A stretch of 35,521 bases of DNA from Acidimicrobiaceae bacterium (GCA_009837445.1 VXTM01000024.1:74515-110035); one strand, 5' to 3'; numbered from the stretch's first letter, positions 19,111-27,766 are shown. Notes: generated by a model not told the origin, from the sequence alone. Made by a program: numbers and translations.

Positions 19111-20843
19111 GGGGACTCAGCTCCCTCTAGACGGCGCACCGACGCATGGTGGTCGGGTGGAATCCCCGAGACTTGAGAGACCCCTCCGTCGGGCCAGACG
19201 ACCTCGAGGTCGACCGGGCCTGCGGCGGCTCCCAGGCCGAAGTGCATGGTCGGAGTGGCCCCGGACAGGTATCCGCGAGACGTCTCGACCGTGCGGACGA
19301 AGACGGATCCGTCGGTGCCGGTCGCGGTCACGCGGGCTCCGATGGCGGAGGGGTTGAGGGTCCCTGCCCATTCCAGGGCGACAGTGAGGGAGCTGCCGGC
19401 GCAGAGGCGGTTCTCGTGCAGGCGCGAAGCGGCATTGAGGTTGTTGACGACTATGTCGAGGTCGCCGTCGGAGTCGAGGTCGGCCATGGCCAAGCCCCGA
19501 CCGCCTGTGGTGTCGTCGAGTCCCCAGCCGGCCGCGAACTCGAATCGGGAGCCGTCCACGTTGCGGAAGACTTGGTTGGGTTCGGTGAGGCTGGCGTCGG
19601 GAAGGTGGTCGAAGAGGTTGTCGGCGACCATGCCGTTGACCACGTAGAGGTCCTGGAACCCGTCGTTGTCGAGATCGCCGAAGAGCCCCGACCAACTCCA
19701 GCCGGTGGCTTCTATACCGAAGGAGGGGGCCTCGCTGGCGTAGCCGTCGCCGTCGGAGAGGAGGAGCACATTCTCGGGGCGCTGGATGTCGTCTGTGGGT
19801 GAGGCGTCGATGTCGGCCTGCACATTCGTGTACGCCGCAACGGTCTCAGGCTTGTCGTCCATTGGCTTCATGTCGGTGGCGAACAGGTCGATGTCGCCGT
19901 CGTTGTCGATGTCGCCGCTGTCCACCCCCATCGTGCTGAACGCGGTCTGCGTGAAGGGCGACGCCGGGATCCAGGCGCCTTCGGGGCCGGCCAGCCAGAT
20001 CAGGTCGGGAGTGGCGAGGTCGTTGCCGACAAAGATGTCCACCGCGCCGTCGCCGTCGATGTCGCCGATCCGGGCCGCGAGCGCCTGCGACTCCACGGCC
20101 AGTTGGGTGTGGGTGAAGGCATTGCCCTCTCGTTCGAACAGCCCTACCCCGCCCTTGTCGCCGAGGTTGAGGCGACGCTCCGCTGTCAGCTCGGCGTTGT
20201 AGGCGCCCGTCACCGCGTCCAGGTCGCCGTCGCCACCCAGGTCGCCCCAGGCGATCGCGTAGGTGTAGGCGTCGAGGCCTTCTAGTTCAGCCCTGGTGAA
20301 GCGTTCCGAGGCCGTGGCTCCCGTCCCGGTGTTGATCATGGCCAGGGGGCGGCCCACGCCTGTCGTCAGGATCACATCGCTCAGCCCGTCGCCGTCGCCG
20401 TCGACGATCACCGCATGGCGGAAGCGCCCCTCCACCAGAGACTCGCGCCGGAACTTCAGGCCCCCGTCGTTCCACAGCAGCGACGTCTCCCCGCTCAGGT
20501 TGGCCAGCACCAGATCGTCACGGCCATCGGAGTTGAGATCCCCGACGGCCAGTCCCGCTCCCATTCCGTCGAACATCGACTGGCTGGCGCCGGGCCCCCG
20601 GGTCTCGTGATCTAGGGCGTGCGGGACGAACCGGCCCTCACAGGGACCCCGGTCGACGTGGGGTTCCACTGCCACCGAGGCTGGCACACGCGGAGCGGCG
20701 TCCTGGCTGCCGCTGCAGGCGGCCATCAGCATGACCACCATCGCAGGGGCCAGTGCCGCGGTCCGTCGCATGCGTCCGGTGGGCAGGGCTCGGGCCGGGC
20801 AGCACTCTGCTACCGATGCCGAGTTTGGGGGACGCTTCGACAT
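19107..20843 (-). CDS. FG-GAP/VCBS repeat lipoprotein with ASPIC/UnbV domain (CRTAC1-like)
   Basis: A 578-residue secreted protein. A hydrophobic segment near residues 28-42 ends in the lipobox-like MAAC, so it is probably an anchored lipoprotein after Sec export. At least seven FG-GAP repeats carry DxDxDG-type calcium loops (DLNSDGRDD, DGDGDGLSD, DLGGDGDLD, DIDGDGAVD, DIDNDGDID, DLDNDGFQD, DLDSDGDLD) and would form a beta-propeller. The C-terminus has the ASPIC/UnbV pattern (ETSRGYLSG, HFGLG, VVWPDGG). The start is ATG at 20843 with GGAGG 8 nt upstream; ATG 20771 would shorten the n-region but has no ribosome site. Such propellers bind ligands or surfaces. Lying between the sugar-binding protein and the ATPase genes, it may bind polysaccharide at the cell surface; that role is inferred. 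Confidence 0.88.
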   Translation of the reverse strand: MSKRPPNSASVAECCPARALPTGRMRRTAALAPAMVVMLMAACSGSQDAAPRVPASVAVEPHVDRGPCEGRFVPHALDHETRGPGASQSMFDGMGAGLAVGDLNSDGRDDLVLANLSGETSLLWNDGGLKFRRESLVEGRFRHAVIVDGDGDGLSDVILTTGVGRPLAMINTGTGATASERFTRAELEGLDAYTYAIAWGDLGGDGDLDAVTGAYNAELTAERRLNLGDKGGVGLFEREGNAFTHTQLAVESQALAARIGDIDGDGAVDIFVGNDLATPDLIWLAGPEGAWIPASPFTQTAFSTMGVDSGDIDNDGDIDLFATDMKPMDDKPETVAAYTNVQADIDASPTDDIQRPENVLLLSDGDGYASEAPSFGIEATGWSWSGLFGDLDNDGFQDLYVVNGMVADNLFDHLPDASLTEPNQVFRNVDGSRFEFAAGWGLDDTTGGRGLAMADLDSDGDLDIVVNNLNAASRLHENRLCAGSSLTVALEWAGTLNPSAIGARVTATGTDGSVFVRTVETSRGYLSGATPTMHFGLGAAAGPVDLEVVWPDGGVSQVSGIPPDHHASVRRLEGAESP

Positions 20844-20889
20844 CTCTGGTGCCTCCGGCCCGAGCCCTGCTGGTGGGGTTCTGATCCGC

Positions 20890-22296
20890 TCAGGAGCCGA
20901 GGATCGCGTCGACCTCGTCCGCTACCTGGGCGAGGCGATCGGCCGCGTCGGCTTGGCCTCGCAGGATCTCCTGCATGGCCGGGCCGACGAGGGCCTCGAT
21001 CTGGCTGGCGCTGTCGGTGATGGGGAACAGGAACGTCGTGCCCTCGTCCACGTGGACGGTGAAGGCGCTCACATCAACGCCGTTCACCTCGTGGCTGGCG
21101 ACGGCGAGATCGGCCGAGGACGGAATGGCCGGGAACACGACGGCGCTCTCGCCGATGATGTCCTGGCAGGCCGCCGAGGCCATGTACTTCACCCACTGCC
21201 AGGCCTCCTCCTGGTGCTCGGAGTTCTGGTTGATGGAGTCGGCGAGGCCGTTGAACATCGAGGCCCGCGAGCCGCTGGGGCCGACCGGCACCGGTGCGAA
21301 CTCCACCGGGAAGGGGGTGTCGGCGCCGAGGTACGTCCCGATCTTCCAGGAGCCGTCGGCCATGACCGCGGCCGAGCCGTTCTGGAACACGGTCGTGCCG
21401 CCGAGCGACTCGACGTCCTCGATGGGAACGGCATAACCCTCGTCGATCATGCGGGCGAACCAGTCGATGGTGGCCGCCAGGCGGGGATCGTCGTAGTTGG
21501 CCGAGTCGCCGAACGGGTTCACGTCCAGGAAGCTGAACCCCGTCGAGCCAGCGAACGCTGAGAAGGTGGTCTGTCCGAAGGCGCCGAAGTTGCCCTCGAG
21601 GCCGAGGCCGTATATCTCGACGTTGCCGGAGTCGAAGTCTCCGGAGTCGCCGCGGTTGCCGTTGGCGTCGATGCTGAGCTGCATGATGAGTTGCTGGAAG
21701 GTGCCACCGTCGTCCGGGTTCCACTGTGCGGCCGCGAAGTCCTCGGCGGTCACTCCGGCTTCGGCGATGACATCCGAGTTCATGACCAGCGCAATGGTGT
21801 CGAAGTCCTTGGGCAGCCCGTAGCGGTTGCCGTTGTCGTCGACCCACAGCTCGGCCAGGCCCGGAAAGTAGGCCCCGGTGTCGACACCGTCGCGGGCGAC
21901 GAAGTCGTTCAGCGGTACCAGCACACCGCTGGCCACGAACTCGGGGTAGCGGGCCAGGTGGTCGGTGAACACGTCCGGTCCCGAGGCCGACGCGAACCCG
22001 GCGGTGACGTTGGTCCAGTAGTCGCCCCAGCCGAACTGGACGATCTCGACGTCGATGGTCGGGTTGGCTGCCTCGAAGTCGGCGGCGCACTGCTCGTAGT
22101 AGGGCTGCTGATTGCCGTCCCACAGCCAGTACTCGATGGTCACGGTCTCGGTGGGCGCCTCGGCCGGCTCCGCAGCCGCGGTACCGGGTTCCTCCGCGGG
22201 TGCCTCGGCCGCGCCGTCGTCGTCCCCGCCGCAGGCCGCGGCGATCAGCGTGACTGCGAATGAGACTGCGACGAGCCTCCACAGCGTCTTTCTCAT
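20890..22296 (-). CDS. Sugar ABC transporter substrate-binding lipoprotein (family 1)
   Basis: A 468-residue extracellular solute-binding protein. The N-terminus MRKTLWRL, a hydrophobic core and AAACGGDDD form a lipoprotein signal with cysteine at about residue 22; a Glu/Ala/Pro-rich spacer follows. The mature domain starts TVTIEYWLWDG and shows family hallmarks (ADFEAANPTIDVEIVQFGW, GLPKDFDTIALVMNSDV, AAVMADGSWKIG, FNGLADSINQNSEHQEEAWQWVKYM). It captures an oligosaccharide and delivers it to the permease pair. Aromatic residues are numerous, as in sugar sites. The start is ATG at 22296 with GGGAG 7-8 nt upstream. The gene comes after the permeases, an unusual order, and the 62-nt gap before it carries two hairpins. 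The specific sugar is unknown. Confidence 0.93.
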   Translation of the reverse strand: MRKTLWRLVAVSFAVTLIAAACGGDDDGAAEAPAEEPGTAAAEPAEAPTETVTIEYWLWDGNQQPYYEQCAADFEAANPTIDVEIVQFGWGDYWTNVTAGFASASGPDVFTDHLARYPEFVASGVLVPLNDFVARDGVDTGAYFPGLAELWVDDNGNRYGLPKDFDTIALVMNSDVIAEAGVTAEDFAAAQWNPDDGGTFQQLIMQLSIDANGNRGDSGDFDSGNVEIYGLGLEGNFGAFGQTTFSAFAGSTGFSFLDVNPFGDSANYDDPRLAATIDWFARMIDEGYAVPIEDVESLGGTTVFQNGSAAVMADGSWKIGTYLGADTPFPVEFAPVPVGPSGSRASMFNGLADSINQNSEHQEEAWQWVKYMASAACQDIIGESAVVFPAIPSSADLAVASHEVNGVDVSAFTVHVDEGTTFLFPITDSASQIEALVGPAMQEILRGQADAADRLAQVADEVDAILGS

Positions 22297-22322
22297 CAAT
22301 TGCTCCCTTCCAGGGTTTGGTT

Positions 22323-22370
22323 CCCGCGACCCGTGCGGGCCCCGGTTGGATCGAGGAATCACTTGATTCC
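22323..22370 (-). other. Two inverted repeats between permease and binding-protein genes
   Basis: GGAATCA-CT-TGATTCC (22355-22370) spans the permease stop codon. CCCGC-N7-GCGGG (22323-22339) follows it in the direction of transcription. No T-run follows, so they are more likely mRNA-stabilising or processing hairpins that raise binding-protein expression than a full terminator. Inferred from sequence only. Confidence 0.35.
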
Positions 22371-23303
22371 CGAGAAGCCGATGGAGTCGACCACCTTGCG
22401 TCCGAAGATCAGGAAGATGACGATGATCGGCAACGCAGCGAGCAGGGTGCCCGCCATCAGGCCCGACCAGTCCGGGGAGGTGCCCGGCTGCTGGGCCGTG
22501 AACTGCCCGAGGGCGACGGTCAGCGGCTGCCGCTCGGGGGCCCGGGCCACTACCAGCGGCCAGAGGAACTCGTTCCATGCGGTGATGTAGGTGAGGATCG
22601 ACAGCGTCGCGATGGGCGCGGCGCTCATCGGCACGATGATCCCGAAGAAGGTCCTGAAATTGCCAGCGCCGTCGAGCAGCGCGGCCTCCTCCACCTCTCG
22701 GCTGATCCCGAGGAAGAACTGCCGCAGGAAGAACACCGCGAACGGCGTCATGAAGAAGAACGGGGCGATGATTCCCGGGTAGCTGTTCAGCCAGCCCAGG
22801 TTCTTCACTAGCACCAGGTTCGGGATGAGGGTGAAGATGGGCGGGATCATCAGCCCGCTCAGGAACAGGAAGAAGAGCTTGTCGCGTCCCCAGAACTTGA
22901 GCCGGGCGAAGGCGTAGGCCGCCATGGCCGAGAAGAGCACCTGGCCGACGGTGATGGCGGTGGCCACGATCACGCTCACCTTCAGCGACTGCAGGAAGTC
23001 GAAGGAGCCGGTGTTCTCCCGGCCGAGGCTCTCGAGGATCTCGGCCTCGCTGGCGGTGCCGAGCACCCGCTCGAAGTTGTTGTCGGTGTAGCCGACGGGC
23101 AGCAGGCTCTGGTCGCCCGCGAAGAGGTTTCCGTTGGTGGATAGCCCGGTGCGCAGCGCCCACCAGAACGGGAACAGGCTCACGACCAGGATGGCGATCA
23201 GGATCAGCCAGGCCGCTCCCCGGCCGATGCCCAGCCTGCGCAGCCGGGCGGACGGCTCCAGCGCCGATCCCAGGTTCTCGATTCGGTCCGCGATGTTGGT
23301 CAT
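22359..23303 (-). CDS. Sugar ABC transporter permease (MalG type)
   Basis: A 314-residue inner-membrane permease of the carbohydrate uptake 1 family. About six membrane helices are visible, the first at residues 31-50 (AAWLILIAILVVSLFPFWW). The cytoplasmic EAA loop that docks the ATPase is EEAALLDGAGNFRTFFGIIVP, followed by TAWNEFLWPLVVA as in MalG relatives. The C-terminus ends in GFSGIK, near the MalG-type consensus. It pairs with the upstream permease; ATG at 23303 overlaps that gene's stop by 4 nt. The family, gene order and neighbours indicate oligosaccharide import. Confidence 0.95.
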   Translation of the reverse strand: MTNIADRIENLGSALEPSARLRRLGIGRGAAWLILIAILVVSLFPFWWALRTGLSTNGNLFAGDQSLLPVGYTDNNFERVLGTASEAEILESLGRENTGSFDFLQSLKVSVIVATAITVGQVLFSAMAAYAFARLKFWGRDKLFFLFLSGLMIPPIFTLIPNLVLVKNLGWLNSYPGIIAPFFFMTPFAVFFLRQFFLGISREVEEAALLDGAGNFRTFFGIIVPMSAAPIATLSILTYITAWNEFLWPLVVARAPERQPLTVALGQFTAQQPGTSPDWSGLMAGTLLAALPIIVIFLIFGRKVVDSIGFSGIK

Positions 23304-24250
23304 GCCAGATCGCTCTCCCCCGCTCGCAGGAGCTTGAGCTGGAGGAAGGTGATCGCGAGCAGGATCACCACGAGCAGCACCGACACGGTGGCCGCGTATC
23401 CCAGCTGATTGAAGTCGAAGGCGTACTGGTAGATGTAGAGGTAGATCACCCGGCTGGCGTTGGCCGGCCCGCCCGGCTGGCCACCGAAGCCGCCGGTGGC
23501 CACGAACACGGTGTCGAAGACCTGCAGCGAGCCCACGACCGTGATGACCAGCACAAGCGCGAGGATCGGGCGCAGCAGAGGGATGGTCACGTCCTTGAAC
23601 ATCTGACCCTCGCTGGCGCCGTCGAGCGCGGCGGCCTCATAGAGGCTCTTCGGGATGGTCTGTAGGCCGGCGAAGATCAGCAGAGCGGTGTATCCCATGT
23701 GCCGCCATGTGTTGATGCCAGCCAGAGTGGGAATGACCTTGTCGGTGTCGGTGAAGAACCTCACCGGCTCCATGCCGAACCATCCCAGGAACTCGTTGAC
23801 CACGCCGAGGTTGCCGTCGAGCATCCACACCCACAGCAGCGCCACGATCACGTTGGGGATCAGCCAGGGGAATAGCAGGATCCCCCGGATCAGGACCGAC
23901 TTGGTGAGCCGGTCCATGAGCACGGCTATGGCCACGGCCAGGATTGTCTGCGAGACGATGTTGATGATCGTGTACCGGAAGGTGATCTTGAGCGACTCCC
24001 ATACCTGCCGGTCGTCCAGCAGCCGTTCGTAGTTGTCGGTGCCGACCCAGTCGCCCCGGTTCGCGATCAGGTTCCAGTCCGTGAAGCTGATGTAGACGCC
24101 CCTCAGCGCCGGGTAGAGGTAGAACGCCACGAAGCCGATCAGGGCTGGTAGCAGGAACCAGATCGCTGATCGCCACCCTCCGTGCAGGCTCACAGGCTTG
24201 AGCCACGATTGTGGGCGCCGCGCTGGCGGCGCTTCAACGGCCGCGGTCAT
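23300..24250 (-). CDS. Sugar ABC transporter permease (MalF type)
   Basis: A 316-residue permease with about six membrane helices. The first is at 29-48 (AIWFLLPALIGFVAFYLYPA), followed by the family-typical YISFTDWN, which resembles UgpA/MsmF-type permeases. The EAA loop is SLYEAAALDGASEGQMFKDVTIPLLRP. The start is ATG at 24250, three nt after the GH4 stop; the ribosome site GGAGG lies within the last codons of the GH4 gene. It forms the heterodimeric channel with the downstream permease. Confidence 0.95.
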   Translation of the reverse strand: MTAAVEAPPARRPQSWLKPVSLHGGWRSAIWFLLPALIGFVAFYLYPALRGVYISFTDWNLIANRGDWVGTDNYERLLDDRQVWESLKITFRYTIINIVSQTILAVAIAVLMDRLTKSVLIRGILLFPWLIPNVIVALLWVWMLDGNLGVVNEFLGWFGMEPVRFFTDTDKVIPTLAGINTWRHMGYTALLIFAGLQTIPKSLYEAAALDGASEGQMFKDVTIPLLRPILALVLVITVVGSLQVFDTVFVATGGFGGQPGGPANASRVIYLYIYQYAFDFNQLGYAATVSVLLVVILLAITFLQLKLLRAGESDLA

Positions 24251-24253
24251 GAA

Positions 24254-25603
24254 TCAACCTCCGATACTTCCGTTGACGAGTCGCAAGGGCTGGGGGATGA
24301 ACTCACCGTGGGCCTCGACGAGAGCGTCGACCAGCGACCAGATCTGGTCGAGGTCGAGTTCCGCCGCGGTTCGGGGGTCGAGCATGGCCGCGTGGTAGAC
24401 GCTCTCGCGGCTTCCCGACTTGAGCGCCTCGACCGTGAGTTCCTGGGGAGCGATGTTCGTCCTGATCAGCGCAGCCAGATGCGCCGGAATGCGGCCCACC
24501 GGGTCGGGGCTGACACCCGCGCCCGACACGGTGGCGGGGACCTCCACGATGCACGCCTCGGGAAGGTTGTCGATCAGCCCACCGTTCCTGACGTTCACAT
24601 AGACCCGGCGGTCCGTACCCGTCTCGAGGCTGTGGATGATCTGGGGCGCGAACTCGCCGCTGTCAGGCACATCGACGGGGCTGTCAGGATCCTCGAGGCG
24701 GGTCCGAAGGTCGTCCCACTCGGCGATCTGCAACTCGCAGCGCCGCACATACTCGCGAACGGGGATCTGGAAGCGCTCCACCAGGTCGGGACGCTGACGC
24801 CTGAGGAAGTAGGGCGTGTACTCGGCGAAGTGCTCACTCGACTCCGTCACGAAGTACCCGAGGCGGCGCAGCATCTCGTACCGAACGGCATCAGGCAGAC
24901 CCCACTCCCCCCTCACCGGTGACTCTGCCGGGTCGGTGTGGAGCCGCCTGAGTTCCGGGTAAAGGTCGCGGCCGCGGTGCTCCAGGCGCAGGAAGAACGA
25001 CATGTGGTTGATGCCGGCGACCTGGTAGTCGAGGTCGTCGACGGCGACTCCAAGATCCGAGGCGAGGTGGGCCGCGGTCAGGGGAACGCTGTGACACAGC
25101 CCGTACGCCTTCGTGGGGCACAGCTCGGCTAGGCCCCACATGTTGATGGCCATCGGGTTCGTGTAGTTGAGCAACAGGCCGTCGGGGCACAGCTCTTTCA
25201 TCGCCTCGGCCACTTCAACGAGGGCCGGCACAGTGCGCAGCCCTCGCATGATGCCGCCGATGCCGATCGTGTCGGCGATCGTCTGGTCCAGCCCGTAGCG
25301 CTCCGGGAGGTCGAAGTCGATGACGGTGGCCGGCTCGTACCCGCCCACCTGGAACAGCGTGATCACGTAGTCCGCGCCGTCGAGGGCGGTACGAAGATCG
25401 GTGGTGGCGCTCACGCGGGCGGCGGCTCCGCGAGCCTCGACGATCCGGCGCGTCACGATCTCGGAGGTGGCGAGCCTCGATTCGTCGATGTCGTGAAGTC
25501 GAAGCTCGAGCCCATCGCGCAGGTCATCGAAGGCGAGCAGGTCGCCCACGAGGTTGCGGGCAAAGACCGTGCTCCCGGCTCCTACGAATGCGATTGCTGC
25601 CAC
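24254..25603 (-). CDS. Glycoside hydrolase family 4, alpha-galactosidase/alpha-glucosidase type
   Basis: A 449-residue GH4 enzyme, which cleaves glycosides by an NAD+ and Mn2+ dependent redox-elimination mechanism. The N-terminal Rossmann loop is FVGAGSTVFARNLVGD (6-21). The active site holds NYTNPMAINMW (146-156), the metal ligand motif GLCHSVP with Cys170, and VAGINHMSFF with His200. The CHS form is the one I associate with GH4 alpha-galactosidases and alpha-glucosidases rather than 6-phospho-glycosidases, fitting an ABC importer that delivers unphosphorylated sugar. There is no signal peptide, so it acts in the cytosol. The start is GTG at 25603 with GGGGG at 25613-25609. It is the first gene of the operon under the LacI operators. 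Confidence 0.92.
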   Translation of the reverse strand: MAAIAFVGAGSTVFARNLVGDLLAFDDLRDGLELRLHDIDESRLATSEIVTRRIVEARGAAARVSATTDLRTALDGADYVITLFQVGGYEPATVIDFDLPERYGLDQTIADTIGIGGIMRGLRTVPALVEVAEAMKELCPDGLLLNYTNPMAINMWGLAELCPTKAYGLCHSVPLTAAHLASDLGVAVDDLDYQVAGINHMSFFLRLEHRGRDLYPELRRLHTDPAESPVRGEWGLPDAVRYEMLRRLGYFVTESSEHFAEYTPYFLRRQRPDLVERFQIPVREYVRRCELQIAEWDDLRTRLEDPDSPVDVPDSGEFAPQIIHSLETGTDRRVYVNVRNGGLIDNLPEACIVEVPATVSGAGVSPDPVGRIPAHLAALIRTNIAPQELTVEALKSGSRESVYHAAMLDPRTAAELDLDQIWSLVDALVEAHGEFIPQPLRLVNGSIGG

Positions 25604-25658
25604 TCCGTCCCCCTACGGATCGCCTTGCCCTCGTGAACGTATCCGAGTCGCGTCCGAG

Positions 25659-25674
25659 TTGTCAACGCTGACAA
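25659..25674. promoter_or_regulatory. LacI-family operator 1
   Basis: TTGTCAACGCTGACAA is an even palindrome with a central CG, the LacI-family pattern; seven of eight pairs match. It covers the -10 box of the minus-strand operon promoter. It belongs to a three-copy set with the consensus TTGTCAACGNTGACAA. Confidence 0.75.
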
Positions 25675-25699
25675 TAACATACTCTCGCCTTTCTGTCAA
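25671..25699 (-). promoter_or_regulatory. Promoter of the GH4/ABC sugar operon
   Basis: On the minus strand, TTGACA (25699-25694), a 17-nt spacer and TATTGT (25676-25671) make a strong sigma-70 promoter. The -35 lies inside operator 2 and the -10 overlaps operator 1, so a bound LacI protein would block RNA polymerase. The leader to the GH4 GTG is about 60 nt. Confidence 0.7.
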
Positions 25700-25708
25700 C
25701 GATGACAA
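25693..25708. promoter_or_regulatory. LacI-family operator 2
   Basis: CTGTCAACGATGACAA is the second copy; six of eight palindromic pairs match around the central CG. It overlaps the -35 of the operon promoter. Its centre is 34 bp from operator 1 and 35 bp from operator 3. Confidence 0.75.
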
Positions 25709-25737
25709 TTTCAACGCTCAGATCTAGTTGCTAACGT
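25709..25737 (+). promoter_or_regulatory. Possible leaderless promoter of the LacI regulator
   Basis: TTTCAA (25709-25714), 17 nt, then TAACGT (25732-25737) is a weak match. It would start transcription close to the ATG at 25747, which has no ribosome site before it. The -10 lies inside operator 3, implying autoregulation. Confidence 0.3.
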
Positions 25738-25743
25738 TGACAA
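25728..25743. promoter_or_regulatory. LacI-family operator 3
   Basis: TTGCTAACGTTGACAA is the third copy, with a well-conserved right half (AACGTTGACAA) and six of eight pairs matching. It ends 3 bp before the LacI start codon, a position suited to autorepression of the regulator gene. Confidence 0.65.
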
Positions 25744-25746
25744 ATC

Positions 25747-26751
25747 ATGACTGAGTCATCACTTCCGCGGGCCACGCTTGACGACGTAGCCCGGCGTGTC
25801 GGCATGTCTGCTCGCACCGTGTCGCGGGTGGTGAACAACGAGTATGGCGTGGCCGAGGCAACCCGCAAGCAAGTGCTGGAGGCCATCGAGGAACTGGGGT
25901 ACCGGCCGAACCTGCTGGCGCGCGCGCTGATCACCAAGCGCAGCGGCACCGTGGGACTCGTCGGTGGAGACATGACCGACCCCTACTTCCCCGCTCTGGC
26001 CGAGGCCGTCCATCACCGGGTGTCGGAGTCCGGGCGCACCACGTTCTTCGCCTGCACAGGAAACGATCCCCACCGCCAGGACATGGTCCTGCGGTCGCTG
26101 TGGTCCTACGCGGTGGACGGAGTGATCGTCTTTCCAGCCCCCGACTCCATCGACCAGCTGCGAGGCTATGCCCGGCTCGGACTTCGCATCGTGGTGGTGG
26201 ACGATGTCGTAGACGCTCCCGGCATTGCATGCGTTCGCTTCGACCTTGTGACTGGCGCCCGCCTCGGTGTCCGACACCTGCTCGACAGCGGGAGGCGCCG
26301 CGTCGGGATGCTCGCGTCGGAGCTCTCGCCTCCACGCCGGCGGCGCCGTGAGAGCGGCTTCCGGGCCGCCTTCGACGACGCTGGTCTCGATCACGGAGCC
26401 ATCGTCCGTGCGCCACCGACGGTTCAGGGCGGTGAGGCTGGCATCGACAGGCTGCTCGACCTGCAACCCGATCTCGACGCCATACTCGCCTACAACGACG
26501 TCATGGCCATCGGTGCCGTGCGCGCCGTCGAGGCGCGGGGTCGCCGCGTGCCGGATGACATCGCCGTCGTCGGCTTCGACGACGTCGAGTTGAGCGCCTA
26601 TGTGCGCCCCGCGCTTACGACGATCCGCCTCGATCGCTCGCTGCTGAGCATCGAGGTCACCCGCGCCCTTCATAGCTTCATCGACGCCCCCGGCGACCGA
26701 TTCGATCCAGTGGTGCTGCCGGTCGAACTCGTCGTGCGACAGTCCGCATGA
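25747..26751 (+). CDS. LacI-family transcriptional regulator
   Basis: A 334-residue repressor. The N-terminal helix-turn-helix is ATLDDVARRVGMSARTVSRVVNN (9-31), followed by the hinge helix GYRPNLLARALI that inserts into the central CG of operators. The rest is a periplasmic-binding-like sensor domain (VGLVGGDMTDPYF, VDGVIVFPA, DLVTGARLGVRHLL, ILAYNDVMAIGAVRA, VVGFDDVELSAYVRPALTTIR). It is divergent from the GH4/ABC operon and upstream of the PfkB kinase gene. Three matching operators lie in the 143-nt region before it. It probably represses both directions until an imported sugar or its product binds. ATG at 25747 lacks a ribosome site, suggesting leaderless translation. Confidence 0.95.
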   Translation: MTESSLPRATLDDVARRVGMSARTVSRVVNNEYGVAEATRKQVLEAIEELGYRPNLLARALITKRSGTVGLVGGDMTDPYFPALAEAVHHRVSESGRTTFFACTGNDPHRQDMVLRSLWSYAVDGVIVFPAPDSIDQLRGYARLGLRIVVVDDVVDAPGIACVRFDLVTGARLGVRHLLDSGRRRVGMLASELSPPRRRRRESGFRAAFDDAGLDHGAIVRAPPTVQGGEAGIDRLLDLQPDLDAILAYNDVMAIGAVRAVEARGRRVPDDIAVVGFDDVELSAYVRPALTTIRLDRSLLSIEVTRALHSFIDAPGDRFDPVVLPVELVVRQSA

Positions 26752-26764
26752 CTGGGACAGTTGC

Positions 26765-27766
26765 TTGAGACCTGACGGCCAGAGTCAGGATTCTCCCCGT
26801 TTCGACGTGCTCGCGCTGGGCGAGTCGATGCTCACCCTGTACCGCGATCGGGGCACAGCCCCCGACGCCTTCGCCTGGGACGTGTGCGGGGCCGAGTCGA
26901 ACGTCGCCCGCTACTGCGCCGCGCTCGGGCTGAGAAGCGGCTGGGTCAGCCGTCTGGGCACCGGCATGGCAGGATCGCTCGTTCATGACGTGGTGGCCGG
27001 CAGCGGTGTCGACACTTCCCTGGTCGAGCTGTGCGATCGCTCCCCCACCGGCCTGATGCTCAGGGACTCCCCCGAACGGGGCCAGCAGGTCGAGTACTAC
27101 CGCCGGGGGTCGGCCGCCTCGCTCATGTCCCCGGAGGCGATCCCCGTCGAGGTGTGCCTGGAGACCAGGGCACTGCATCTCACCGGCATCACGCCGGCGC
27201 TGTCGGACGGATGCCGCCGGCTCGTCGAGGGGTTGCTGAGGGAGCCGTCCGACGCCCTGCGCTCCTTCGATCTCAACTGGCGGCCGGCCCTGTGGCCCGA
27301 CGGGCCGCCGAGCCGGATGTTCCTGGAGGTCGCGAACCTCGCCGACATCGTGTTCGTGGGCCTGGATGAGGCATCGGAGGTCTGGGGCCACTCGGACCCG
27401 GCACAGGTGAGGGCGGCTCTGCCGGGGCCGGGCATCGTGGTCGTCAAGGACGACGCCACCGGAGTGCACACCTTCGCCGGTGAGGACGCGCTGTTCGAGC
27501 CCGCGCTGCGGGGCCCGATCGTGGCCCTCATGGGGGCCGGCGACGCCTTCGCGGCCGGGTTCCTGTCCGGCGTACTGGCCCATCCCGAGGATCTGAAGCG
27601 ATGCCAGCGGCTCGGCCACGTGGTGGCCATGAGCGCGATCACGTCGGAACTGGACGTGGGGCCGCTGCCTGAGAAGGCCGAGATCGACGCCATGCTGGAT
27701 CTGAGTGACGATGGGTGGCGCGAACTCGTCTATCCGGGTCCAGCCGGCCCTACGAGCCGAAATTGA
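26765..27766 (+). CDS. PfkB-family carbohydrate kinase (2-keto-3-deoxygluconate kinase-like)
   Basis: A 333-residue ribokinase-fold sugar kinase. The N-terminal strand FDVLALGESMLTLY and CGAESNVARYCAALG are typical of the 2-keto-3-deoxygluconate/fructokinase branch. The C-terminal PfkB signature GAGDAFAAGFLSGVL contains the catalytic base Asp and anion hole. The start is TTG at 26765, 13 nt after the LacI stop with GGGA 7 nt upstream; the other near start (GTG about 26805) would trim the first strand. It is probably co-transcribed with the regulator and phosphorylates a monosaccharide or keto-deoxy sugar released from the imported glycoside. Specificity cannot be fixed from motifs; a uronate route is possible. 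Confidence 0.9.
   Translation: MRPDGQSQDSPRFDVLALGESMLTLYRDRGTAPDAFAWDVCGAESNVARYCAALGLRSGWVSRLGTGMAGSLVHDVVAGSGVDTSLVELCDRSPTGLMLRDSPERGQQVEYYRRGSAASLMSPEAIPVEVCLETRALHLTGITPALSDGCRRLVEGLLREPSDALRSFDLNWRPALWPDGPPSRMFLEVANLADIVFVGLDEASEVWGHSDPAQVRAALPGPGIVVVKDDATGVHTFAGEDALFEPALRGPIVALMGAGDAFAAGFLSGVLAHPEDLKRCQRLGHVVAMSAITSELDVGPLPEKAEIDAMLDLSDDGWRELVYPGPAGPTSRN

Noticed and set aside
25707..25722. A fourth LacI operator (ATTTCAACGCTCAGAT)
   Set aside because: Only the central TCAACGCT matches; the outer positions are lost, so it is noted but not annotated.
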